Shown here piece after piece: positions 27,128-34,760 of a stretch of 64,000 nt of DNA. Source of the DNA: an uncultured Bacteroidales bacterium (GTDB taxonomy: Bacteria > Bacteroidota > Bacteroidia > Bacteroidales > P3); the NCBI GenBank assembly GCA_944321735.1, contig CALUMK010000004.1, positions 1 to 64,000 of the forward strand. The letters are read 5' to 3'. Position 1 is the first letter of the stretch. Each line of letters begins with the position of its first letter. The notes beneath the pieces were generated by a model. That model had not been told where the DNA came from. It saw only the letters and a list, made by a program, of their open reading frames with translations, and did no database searches. A program made the position numbers and the translations under genes.

Positions 27128-29134
27128 CTAAGGGGCAAGCACCAAGCGCAGCCCGTTGACGTTCCGGTAGCCGGGGTCGCTGCGGCTCCGGTTCGAGACC
27201 CGGCAGAGCCCCGCATTGAGGATAAAGCTGCCGCCCCGCAAGACGCGGTCGGCTCCGCTAGCAGGACCCGACGGGTTCCGCTGCGACGAACTGCTATACC
27301 TGCCGTACCAGTCATAGCACCATTCGTACACGTTCCCGCTCATGTCATAAAGCCCCAACTCGTTCGCCTGCTTCTGCCCCACCGGGTGCGTTCGGTTCCC
27401 GCTGTTCCCCTCATACCACGCCACGCTCCCCAAGTCGTAGGTGCTCCCGCTGTACTTGTAGCCCCGGCTCTTTTGTCCGCCCCGCGCCGCGTATTCCCAT
27501 TCCGCCTCGGTCGGCAAACGGAAGTTCAAGCCCGTCCTGCTGTTCAGCCACTCGATGAACCGCTGGCAGTCCTCCCAGCTCACCATCTCCACCGGATAGT
27601 TGTCCCCCGCCTTGTTATAGCTCGGATTCTCGCCCATCACTTCCTTCCACAAGCCCTGCGTCACTTCGTACTTCCCGATATGGAAATCGGACAAGGTCAC
27701 GCTGTGGACCGGCTTTTCATCGTCATAGGCATCGCTCCCCTGCTCCGCCGTCGCCCCCATCTGGAATGTCCCGCCCTGCACGTACACCATCTCAAACGAG
27801 ACATTCCCGACCCGGATAGTCCGGTTCGAGGTGGCTCTCCGCCGAGCTTCCGCCTCCCGTTGCTGCCGTGCCTTCTCCTGCTCCTCCCTGCGGGCCGCCT
27901 CTTCGCGTGCCTTTCTCTGTTCCTCGGCTTGCCGACGTTCCTCCGCTTCGCGTGCTTGCCGCTGGGCTTCAGCTTCAGCATTGGCGATGCTGTCCTGACG
28001 GGCTTTTTCTGCAAAGGCTATTCGTTCTCTTTCCTCCTGTTCCGCCCGTCTCTGATTGTTCTGCTGCACCGATATGCCCGCAACACCTACCACCAACAAC
28101 AAGGCTAACGCTATGGCTATCCACATCGTTTTCTTCCTGCCTTTGCCCTCCTTAGCCTCCGGCACTGTTCCCCCGGCCTTCCCTTGCTCCTCCGCCATCG
28201 GCACGGTCTGCCCCTTGCCGCTTTGAGGAACCGTTTGCTTCCCCATCCCTTTATCCCCGCCTTCCTTGCTTGCCGGGTTTCCTGTCTGGCCGCCCTTGCC
28301 TTGATTTTTCCAGGGCATCGCCGGATTCTCGCCCCTCAGCTTGGCCTCCGCGTATGAATGCATCTGCTCCGCTGTCGGTCGCTCCCACGAATCCCTTGCC
28401 ATGCAGGCTTCCAACACCCCCTGCAAATCGTTCCCGTAACCCTCCGGTATCTCCGGCGTCTCCGCCCCGTGTAGCTGCATCACGCCCCCTTGACCCATGA
28501 ACGGAAGCTCCCCGCTCAACAACTCGTACAGGGTCGCTCCCAACGCCCATATGTCTGTCGCCTTCACCGCTTCCGGCTTCTTCCCGAACAGCTCAGGTCC
28601 CATGTAGCCTATCGTACCTGCCATCTCCCCCTGCTGCATCTGCCGGGTCGAGTTCCGCCGCAACGTGCTACGCATCTTCAGGCTCACCCCGAAGTCCGTT
28701 ATCAGGAATGTCCCATCCTCCCCAATCAGCACGTTGTCCGGCTTGATGTCCCGGTGGACGATGTCCTTCTCGTGCAGATACGCCAAGCCCCCCGACACGT
28801 CCCGGACGAACCGCCAAGCCGTTGTCTCGTCCAGATTCTCTATCAGGTCCACCGTCGAAGACGGGCAGTATGGCATCACCAAATAAGGCCGTTTCTCATA
28901 CACATCAAAGTAGGTGGCATGGAGCAGGTTGGGGTGGTTCAGGGCATAAGTGGTCTTGTACTCCCCCTTGAACTCCTCTATTCCCCGCTCGTCCAAGGCG
29001 ATATACACTTTCAACGCCAGCTCCAAGTCTAACTGCTCGTCCCGCACCAGCCATACCTCCCCGAAACTTCCCCGGCCCACCTCTCTGATCAGCCGGTATC
29101 GGTTCGCAAAGATCTCGCCTGCTTGCAATTCCAT
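27128..29134 (-). CDS. Receptor-like Ser/Thr kinase with formylglycine-enzyme-fold ectodomain (copy 3)
   Basis: A 668-residue paralogue of copies 1 and 2. The kinase domain (1-275) is more diverged (ATYFDVYEKRPYLVMPYCPS, FGVSLKMRSTLRRNSTRQ) but keeps GRGSFGEV, HRDIKPDN and DFG. From about codon 270 through the linker, membrane segment (about 335-355) and stalk it is nearly identical to copy 1. The FGE-fold ectodomain (about 438-668) again lacks the paired catalytic cysteines and ends RVLRGGSFILNAGLC...GYRNVNGLRLVLAP. The ATG at 29134, 6 bases after an AAAGGTG ribosome site, is preferred over a GTG two codons earlier. It begins 20 bp after the coiled-coil motor-partner gene. Confidence 0.92.
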   Translation of the reverse strand: MELQAGEIFANRYRLIREVGRGSFGEVWLVRDEQLDLELALKVYIALDERGIEEFKGEYKTTYALNHPNLLHATYFDVYEKRPYLVMPYCPSSTVDLIENLDETTAWRFVRDVSGGLAYLHEKDIVHRDIKPDNVLIGEDGTFLITDFGVSLKMRSTLRRNSTRQMQQGEMAGTIGYMGPELFGKKPEAVKATDIWALGATLYELLSGELPFMGQGGVMQLHGAETPEIPEGYGNDLQGVLEACMARDSWERPTAEQMHSYAEAKLRGENPAMPWKNQGKGGQTGNPASKEGGDKGMGKQTVPQSGKGQTVPMAEEQGKAGGTVPEAKEGKGRKKTMWIAIALALLLVVGVAGISVQQNNQRRAEQEERERIAFAEKARQDSIANAEAEAQRQAREAEERRQAEEQRKAREEAARREEQEKARQQREAEARRRATSNRTIRVGNVSFEMVYVQGGTFQMGATAEQGSDAYDDEKPVHSVTLSDFHIGKYEVTQGLWKEVMGENPSYNKAGDNYPVEMVSWEDCQRFIEWLNSRTGLNFRLPTEAEWEYAARGGQKSRGYKYSGSTYDLGSVAWYEGNSGNRTHPVGQKQANELGLYDMSGNVYEWCYDWYGRYSSSSQRNPSGPASGADRVLRGGSFILNAGLCRVSNRSRSDPGYRNVNGLRLVLAP
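27131..27247 (-). other. Variable-region-like 3' end of receptor kinase copy 3
   Basis: 39 codons aligned with the ends of copies 1 and 2. This copy keeps the most AAC/AAT codons (for example AAT, AAC, AAC, AAC) at variable positions, so it may be nearest to a hypothetical adenine-rich template. Confidence 0.55.
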
Positions 29135-29154
29135 AATCACCTTTATTTACCATT

Positions 29155-30054
29155 TCATTTCACCACTCGACCTTCGCCCCATTGCGGTTCCCGGTGTGGC
29201 AACATCTCAAAACCGTAATCCGTAAGACGGAACGTCACAACGCAACGTGTTCCCGTTCCCGATAACGCCACAGGCCCTATTTCATGACGCTGCTCATCGG
29301 GTTTGCCCGGATGAAAAATCATGACCACTTTGACATTGGCCCTGAAGGATTTCGATCCCTCATAAATATTGACCCACAAAGTGTATTCTTCCGGATAGAT
29401 CCGGGGCACGTAAAACAGCTCGAACCGTTCCTTGTCGTCATCCACCCGTTCCCGCACATCCTCCCCTAAAATTCCCCAGGGTTTGGAAGGATACATTCTC
29501 CAACAATGTTCTGCGTCCTGCCCGAATTTCTGCACTCCCATATCCACATCTACATCGAGTTCCTCCCAGCGGCACAGAATTCCAAACTGAGCAAACACAC
29601 CCAAAGTCTTTTCCACCGTGTTGGCTGTTCGCTCGGCATCTTCTTTCTCTTTCAGTTTGGCTTTGGCTGCACCCAATTGTTCCCGCAGGCGTTCCAATTC
29701 GGTCTGCTGCTCTGCCACCGTGGCCTCCAATGCCGCATTCCGTGATTGAACGGAAGCAATATCGTCCTCTAACTGATTTATCCGCACTTGCAAATCCGCT
29801 ACATCCTGCCTGAGTTCATCCAATTCCTCATCTATTGACTGTAGAACATCCTTGGGTACGCTATTCTCTATTCGCTCCACTATCTGGTCAATATCCAAAG
29901 CCAGCTTTTCTATTTCCTGGGCTTTATGTATCAAATCGGCATCAGCCTGCGACATCTTGGGCACAATGATGAACAGAATGATTACTGCCCCCAAGGCTCC
30001 GGAAAGCAAGTCGAGGAAGGAAGTCCCGAAGATATTGATACCTGCCCGGCGCAT
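29155..30054 (-). CDS. Single-pass coiled-coil protein, candidate MotB/ExbD-like motor partner
   Basis: A 299-residue protein. The N-terminal segment FGTSFLDLLSGALGAVIILF (about 9-28) is a membrane helix with an aspartate near its cytoplasmic end, the layout of MotB/ExbD/TolR/ZorB proton-channel partners. A long coiled coil (about 35-145) and a C-terminal beta-rich domain (about 160-299) follow; no OmpA peptidoglycan-binding motif is seen. A MotA/ExbB-type protein is encoded in the same cluster at 20919-21656. The gene starts 1 bp after the kinase-FHA stop, so the two are coupled. The assignment as motor partner rests on the helix pattern and on context. Confidence 0.65.
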   Translation of the reverse strand: MRRAGINIFGTSFLDLLSGALGAVIILFIIVPKMSQADADLIHKAQEIEKLALDIDQIVERIENSVPKDVLQSIDEELDELRQDVADLQVRINQLEDDIASVQSRNAALEATVAEQQTELERLREQLGAAKAKLKEKEDAERTANTVEKTLGVFAQFGILCRWEELDVDVDMGVQKFGQDAEHCWRMYPSKPWGILGEDVRERVDDDKERFELFYVPRIYPEEYTLWVNIYEGSKSFRANVKVVMIFHPGKPDEQRHEIGPVALSGTGTRCVVTFRLTDYGFEMLPHREPQWGEGRVVK

Positions 30055-30055
30055 T

Positions 30056-31330
30056 TCAGTATCCCTCCACCCTGAGTTTCACATCGCCTATAGAAATAAT
30101 GTCGCCCGGATAAATCGGCATCCCCATCTCGTCCACTTCGGACGAATTGACATACGTGCCATTGAGCGACTTTTTCCAGCCCGAGCCTTTCTGGAACTGG
30201 CCATCCCGGATATACCAGCCTCCCGTCTCGGTGTCCTGTTCCAAAGTGCAGTGGCAACGGGAAATGTAACAGTCATTGTCCCTAATGGCAATGGAGTTCT
30301 GAACGGACTCGTCATAACGACCCAAGGTGACTATACGCCGGTATCCGGACAAGAAATCATTCAGTTTGTACGTCTTGCCGTATTCCTCGCCTTGCATCAC
30401 ACGCAACAAGACTCCATTGCAAATAGTATAAATAGCGGAACGCATAAAGCTGTCTTCAGGTTTCCGCTCCCTCTGCGGCAACATCTGCAATACCTGCTCT
30501 GTGTTCTGTATCCGTGTCTTGAAATCGGGAACCAGACAGCCTTCAATTATCGGGGTCCAGATTGATTTAGAATCCCGGCGCTTCAAAGCGGAACAATCCC
30601 AGCGGCCATTCTTGCCGTTTTCCAAATAACGACCCAGCGTGGCTTCGGTCAGTTCGCCAAAAGGCAATGTCCCTACAATCATCTCGTACATCATCACTCC
30701 GAACGAGAAAATGTCGGTAGTAGGCAATACGGTAGCCCTGCCGCCACGAGGCGGGTTGACTTGTTCGGGCGGCATATAAGGATAGGTGCCGAATATCTGG
30801 GTGGGTTTGCCAAGCCATCCTCGCTCGGTCATCCGTTTGTTCTGGTCGCCGGAGATACCGAAATCGGTCAGGACTGCGGTATTGTCGGAACGCAACAGCA
30901 CGTTTTCCGGCTTCAAATCCCGATGAACCTTGCCGTGGCTATGCAAGTCGCGCAATCCGCAAAGCACGTCCGATGCCACTGTCACGTAATCAATATTACC
31001 CGATGCCACATACGAACGCAGATCCCCATTAGGGCAAAACTCCATCAGCATATAGGGATTGCCATAGACCTGGCCATAGGTATAGGAATGGACCAAGTAG
31101 TTGCTTTGAATCCTTGCCGTCTCAAACTCCATGACAAACCGGTCTGTAAGGTTTTTGCAGGCTTCTGGCGGAACAGTCCAAAGTTTGAGCAATTTGAGGG
31201 CGCATACCCGATTTTCGGTATCCCTTACCTTATAGACCGAACCGAATGTACCCTCTCCCAAAGCTTTTTCGACGAGGTATTTTCCGTCTATGGCATCGCC
31301 TCTATGAAATTCACACCTTTCGTACACCAT
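30056..31330 (-). CDS. Ser/Thr protein kinase with C-terminal FHA domain
   Basis: A 424-residue soluble protein. The kinase domain (about 10-275) has GEGTFGSV, the lysine in ALKLL, VHRDLKPEN, DFGIS and PPEQ; it is of a different subgroup from the other kinases of the cluster. The FHA domain (about 320-424) shows TLGRYDESVQNSIAI, ISRCHCTLEQ and LNGTYVNSSEV. No membrane segment is seen, so it is probably a cytoplasmic relay whose FHA domain binds phosphorylated partners or its own kinase domain. It follows the zinc-ribbon FHA gene by 46 bp and precedes the coiled-coil gene by 1 bp. Confidence 0.93.
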   Translation of the reverse strand: MVYERCEFHRGDAIDGKYLVEKALGEGTFGSVYKVRDTENRVCALKLLKLWTVPPEACKNLTDRFVMEFETARIQSNYLVHSYTYGQVYGNPYMLMEFCPNGDLRSYVASGNIDYVTVASDVLCGLRDLHSHGKVHRDLKPENVLLRSDNTAVLTDFGISGDQNKRMTERGWLGKPTQIFGTYPYMPPEQVNPPRGGRATVLPTTDIFSFGVMMYEMIVGTLPFGELTEATLGRYLENGKNGRWDCSALKRRDSKSIWTPIIEGCLVPDFKTRIQNTEQVLQMLPQRERKPEDSFMRSAIYTICNGVLLRVMQGEEYGKTYKLNDFLSGYRRIVTLGRYDESVQNSIAIRDNDCYISRCHCTLEQDTETGGWYIRDGQFQKGSGWKKSLNGTYVNSSEVDEMGMPIYPGDIISIGDVKLRVEGY

Positions 31331-31376
31331 GGATGTTGTTTCTTTGCTTAGAGAATATTACCGCCCAAGACCATAA

Positions 31377-32210
31377 TCAGGCATTGAATTCAAACCTGCG
31401 GTTTCCCAGGATGATGGTATCGCCCGATTGCAGCTTTATCTTGTTTTTGGCATGAACATAAGTAGTTTGCTGTGCGCTCTTGTCAATGATATACCACTCC
31501 CCATTCTCGCATATCAATTCTGCCTGCTGCTGGGATGTGATTGTCTGATTATTGGGATCCGTATTGGCCCGATTGAGAATGATATTGTTGCCGGAATAGG
31601 ACAAAGGATTGAATTGGATATCCTCCTTTTCCCAGGCTATCGGTCGGAGGGTACAAAACTTATTTTCCCCTTGTGGCGTCGCCCAAGGATTGACAGTTCC
31701 CATACGTTTAGGGGTTCCGCAAACAGGACAGAAACGGGCTCCCTTAGGGATAGGCTGACCGCATTGACGGCATTTTTCTCCTTCTGCCGCATGGGGAGAT
31801 GGAGAAGACGGGACAAGGTCGGCTCTAGAATCAAACCGAAACGCTGATTTATTTCCTGAAGAGGATTGCATTTCCGCACCGCAGTTGGGGCAATGTTTGC
31901 TCTGCGGAGCAAGCATGTATCCGCATTGCGGGCAAGAAACCAGACTACTGCCGGAAGACTTGCCGACTTGAGAGGATTGAGAGGAAGGTCTCGCCCCCGA
32001 TTCAGCATGACTCGGCTCAACAGGAGAGCTTCCAAAGAATTGCGCCTCTGAAACTGTGGCATGCAAATTGACTTCGCCCCCCCCGGCTGAGCCAGAGTGA
32101 CCCGCCCGATAATCATTTTCTTCAATCATTGATCCCATTAACGGAGCATTGCATTTTTCACAACGGGCATTGCCGGAAGCATTCTCCCAGCCACAGTTCT
32201 TGCATCTCAT
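31377..32210 (-). CDS. Triple zinc-ribbon protein with C-terminal FHA-like domain
   Basis: A 277-residue protein and the first gene of the phosphorylation cluster. Three zinc ribbons are visible: CKNCGWENASGNARCEKC at the start, CPQCGYMLAPQSKHCPNCG at about 95, and CRQCGQPIPKGARFCPVCG at about 150. The C-terminal ~85 residues are a degenerate FHA domain (ILNRANTDPNNQTITSQQQA, WYIIDKSAQQTTYVHAKNKI, GDTIILGNRRFEF). The IGR arginine is retained but the SxxH motif is altered, so phosphothreonine binding may be lost. The ATG at 32210 puts the first CxxC at residue 3; a longer reading upstream is unlikely. Confidence 0.8.
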   Translation of the reverse strand: MRCKNCGWENASGNARCEKCNAPLMGSMIEENDYRAGHSGSAGGGEVNLHATVSEAQFFGSSPVEPSHAESGARPSSQSSQVGKSSGSSLVSCPQCGYMLAPQSKHCPNCGAEMQSSSGNKSAFRFDSRADLVPSSPSPHAAEGEKCRQCGQPIPKGARFCPVCGTPKRMGTVNPWATPQGENKFCTLRPIAWEKEDIQFNPLSYSGNNIILNRANTDPNNQTITSQQQAELICENGEWYIIDKSAQQTTYVHAKNKIKLQSGDTIILGNRRFEFNA

Positions 32211-32267
32211 AAATACACAATTATTTAATTTTCGATAAATATATTTCCTGTTTTTATTGACAAAAAA

Positions 32268-32535
32268 TTGCACGTCTCTTGGCAAGAGACCTGCAAGGAT
32301 TTTGCAAAAATATGATTTTTTTGGATATGCTAATATAGGCTTTTTGATGCAGCCAATAGGATTGCATTATCTCTGCATTGATAATCAGGCGCATTTTCCC
32401 GGGGCGGAGGAAGTTTGGATACTATCCGTTAATTTTCTGTGAAAAGTAAGTCTTATTTTATGATTATTTTTAGAGAATTGATTATTAAGATATTAATTGC
32501 TTTTTCATTGCAGGTCTCTTGCCAAGAAACCTGCA
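32268..32535. repeat. Inverted repeats bounding a ~210-bp segment (possible invertible promoter)
   Basis: TTGCAGGTCTCTTGCCAAGA occurs on the plus strand at 32508-32527 and, perfectly inverted, at 32277-32296. Each copy also lies in its own imperfect palindrome of about 28 bases. The segment between is AT-rich and carries a promoter-like box. Size and layout resemble Bacteroidales invertible promoters. An alternative for the left copy is a hairpin followed by six T on the minus strand (TGCAATTTTTTG), that is, an attenuator 58 bases before the first gene. Confidence 0.55.
32305..32312 (-). promoter_or_regulatory. -7 box TATTTTTG pointing to the phosphorylation cluster
   Basis: On the minus strand TATTTTTG fits the Bacteroidota -7 consensus TAnnTTTG exactly. 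It would start transcription just before or inside the left inverted repeat, toward the gene at 32210. No clear TTTG lies 19-21 bases upstream, so support is partial. Confidence 0.4.
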
Positions 32536-32876
32536 CCTCCCAACAGAAATATCTCTAAGGCCGAATTAAAACGGAATCTTGCTATAAAAGAATTGAAGAT
32601 CTAAAAAGACACGCAAGACAATTTCTTCTCTCAAAAAAACTCTATTCACCAGCATTGCCACGATAGTCCGAAAAGCGAAACTCGCTCGACCATCGCTTAA
32701 CTTGTCTTGAACAAGAAATACTATGCAAATGCAACTATCTTAGAAACCGGCAATTCCCGCTTCAGTCGACCCAGTTGCCCGGACTATGACATCCATAAAC
32801 GCACCTAATTTCTTTAGATTCAAAGCATTTCAATCCCTCTCTGTATTCTACCCCATTCCCATAGCGGTGCGTTTTT

Positions 32877-33812
32877 TTAGAGTTTCTCGATTGCCTCGAC
32901 AGAGAGACCGGTAACTTGGGCTATCTTTTCCGCCTCGATGCCTATCTCTTTCATTGTTTTGGCATTGCGCAGATTGGCTTTTTCTATTCCTTCCTCCAAG
33001 CCTTCTTGCCGTCCCTCTATGCGCCCTTTTTCGATGCCTTCGGCCAAGCCTTCCTTTTTCCCGTCAAAGTGTCCTTCCTCATAGCCGCTGGTCACCGTGT
33101 CGTGCAGCCGAGCCATGTCGTCCAAGTGCTGGTAGTAGGCGTTCCGCTCAGCCTCGCTCATTCGGTCGATGCGCAGCAGCTCGCGCACCTTGTCCAATCC
33201 CGGGGCGGAGGCGTTCTCGGGCAGCGTCCCCGTCTTGAAATAATAAATCCATTCCTCGATGGGGCTTTTGGCCACCTTGTCGAAGTCGTTGACCTTGAGG
33301 ATATAGTATTCGGGGAAGAGCTGGCTGACGGTATCGACCTCGAATTTTTCCTTCTGGAAAGGATTCAATTCCAAAACATCCCCATTGTGGATGCCGCGGA
33401 ACTCGGTCTTGCCGTGATAGACGTAGTCGGAGCCTTTTCCGAGGGCGAAATAAACGATGTTGACGCTATAGACCTTGCTGACATGCTCGTAGTTCTCGCC
33501 TTTGTTGATGTAATCGCACAGGACCTTGGAAGTGCCGAAGATCATGCGCTGGAAGTAGGCGGTCTCGGTGTTGTTCTGGACCTCGATGATGACCTTGGCC
33601 TTGTCGTCCATCAAGGCGAGCAAGTCCACGCGGTTGGCCTTGTCGTCCTCTCGTTCGCGGTTGCCCTCGCTTTCCAAGAGGCCTTGGATTTTGACGGTTT
33701 TGCCAAAGAGGGAGGAGAGGAAGCCTTCCAGGACATCGAAATTGGCCTTGTTGCGCAGCAGGCGCTTCATCGCCCAGTCAAAACGGATGTAGTTTTCGGT
33801 TCTCTTTTCCAT
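32877..33812 (-). CDS. PD-(D/E)XK nuclease family protein (Rpn/transposase-like, PDDEXK_2)
   Basis: A 311-residue protein of the Rpn/YhgA-related family of PD-(D/E)XK nucleases, often annotated as a family transposase. The N-terminus FDWAMKRLLRNKANFDVLEGFLSSLFG is the family start. The nuclease core is visible as NRVDLLALMDD followed by AKVIIEVQNN (D...ExQ), with the FQRMIFGTSKVL helix after it. The C-terminus is a run of Glu-Gly/Lys repeats (EGLAEGIEKGRIEGRQEGLE) typical of this family, and a final short helix. Such genes are often multicopy and may promote recombination. It is a single gene, probably unrelated in function to the cluster. Confidence 0.88.
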   Translation of the reverse strand: MEKRTENYIRFDWAMKRLLRNKANFDVLEGFLSSLFGKTVKIQGLLESEGNREREDDKANRVDLLALMDDKAKVIIEVQNNTETAYFQRMIFGTSKVLCDYINKGENYEHVSKVYSVNIVYFALGKGSDYVYHGKTEFRGIHNGDVLELNPFQKEKFEVDTVSQLFPEYYILKVNDFDKVAKSPIEEWIYYFKTGTLPENASAPGLDKVRELLRIDRMSEAERNAYYQHLDDMARLHDTVTSGYEEGHFDGKKEGLAEGIEKGRIEGRQEGLEEGIEKANLRNAKTMKEIGIEAEKIAQVTGLSVEAIEKL

Positions 33813-33876
33813 GGCGGTGCGGGTTTGCGTGAATAATACGGCTTCTGTGCTTTTCAGCCAATCCTATGCAGAGGCA

Positions 33877-33925
33877 GCTTCGAACCGGGTTGAACGCGGG
33901 TACGAACCCGAGGGTTCTCCGAAGC
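33877..33925. repeat. Nested inverted repeat upstream of the Rpn-like gene
   Basis: GCTTCG at 33877-33882 pairs with CGAAGC at 33920-33925. Inside, GGGTT (about 33887-33891) pairs with AACCC (about 33905-33909). A branched or long hairpin is possible. No T-run follows, so it is not an obvious terminator. Confidence 0.5.
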
Positions 33926-34025
33926 CGACTTCAACATCGATTCGAGGCAAAAGTAAGCACAAAATCCGTAACCCGCTAATTTTTAACAATTTTTAATAGA
34001 ATCCAGCAAAACCTAAACATCCACT

Positions 34026-34760
34026 TTACTCCTCAATCGCGAACCGGACCAGCACGGAATACGTATTGGTAATCGAGCGGAATCCATCGAAAGCCGCCGC
34101 CTCGGAAAGCATCACATTGCTACGCTTGGCCAAGCCGTAGCCATCCGTGCCACCCTCTTCCACAATACGAAGCACCCCGCCTAATTTCTTGCCCAAAGCC
34201 TCCACCATATAGGCAGCCTTGCACTTAGCCGCTTTCAAAGCCGCAATCTTTCCCTGCCGGTGATAGGTCTCCATATCATCGCTCTCCAGCTCTCCGATAT
34301 ACATCGTGTTGATGCCCCTCGTATCCAGATGCTTGATAATCTTATCAATCTGCTGAAAATCATGCAAGGTGATATCGAAACGTTTGGACACTAAGAAATC
34401 CCGGCCTTCCTGACGCCAATAATCGCCCACCTCCTGCGTCAGGATATTCGCATCGGCAATCCCGGCCTTTTCCAACGATTTCCGCAGGTCTTTCTCAATC
34501 CGTTTCAACGGAACTTTGGTCCGATACTCCTCCGGTTTGGAATGCCCGTCGAACTCCTCGGCAAAATATTCCCGGATTTCGATGATATAATGAATCCTGT
34601 CGGGCACAATCTCCATCTCGGCCGTCCCGACAACCTCGATATAACGGGACGCTTCCTGAGCCTGCAACGAGCCAAAGGCCAACACACAAAACCCTAAAAA
34701 AGACAAAATCAAAACCCTCGCACCGCATTGCCCGGCACAACGAAACAAATCAACTTTCAT
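34026..34760 (-). CDS. SIMPL-domain (DUF541) periplasmic protein
   Basis: A 244-residue exported protein. The signal peptide (VLILSFLGFCVLAFGSLQAQ) is followed by RYIEVVGTAEMEIVPDRIHY, the opening strand pair of SIMPL/DUF541 proteins, and a C-terminal ARG-like strand (SNTYSVLVRFAIEE here, with ITNTYSVLVRF). Members are periplasmic or outer-membrane proteins of unknown biochemical role, some linked to oxidative stress. The ATG at 34760 places the signal peptide correctly; the open frame extends upstream without a plausible start. It is a single gene. Confidence 0.85.
   Translation of the reverse strand: MKVDLFRCAGQCGARVLILSFLGFCVLAFGSLQAQEASRYIEVVGTAEMEIVPDRIHYIIEIREYFAEEFDGHSKPEEYRTKVPLKRIEKDLRKSLEKAGIADANILTQEVGDYWRQEGRDFLVSKRFDITLHDFQQIDKIIKHLDTRGINTMYIGELESDDMETYHRQGKIAALKAAKCKAAYMVEALGKKLGGVLRIVEEGGTDGYGLAKRSNVMLSEAAAFDGFRSITNTYSVLVRFAIEE

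Larger units (their letters stand above)
32211..32876. other. AT-rich 666-bp non-coding region upstream of the phosphorylation cluster
   Basis: No gene is supported here. The region holds two related near-palindromes (32268-32296 and 32508-32535), a promoter-like box between them, and plain AT-rich DNA to the right. At the right end AACGCACC (about 32793-32800) and GGTGCGTTTTTTT (about 32865-32877) form a distant inverted repeat whose use as a terminator is doubtful because of the long loop. Confidence 0.7.

Noticed and set aside
22373-28155. Long open frames on the plus strand through the kinase genes
   Set aside because: They mirror the C-rich codon third positions of the minus-strand genes and are repeated in each paralogue as shadows.
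21794-29134. True formylglycine-generating enzymes acting on sulfatases
   Set aside because: The paired catalytic cysteines are absent and no sulfatase gene is nearby.
13891-32210. Type VI secretion regulatory module (PpkA/PppA/Fha)
   Set aside because: The kinase, PP2C and FHA combination recalls it, but no T6SS structural gene is present anywhere in the window.
32830-32870. CRISPR-repeat-like string (ATTTCAATCCCTC...) in the non-coding region
   Set aside because: Only one copy is present, without regular spacing or cas genes.
32793-32877. Terminator from AACGCACC and GGTGCGTTTTTTT
   Set aside because: The arms are separated by about 65 bases, too long for a typical intrinsic terminator.
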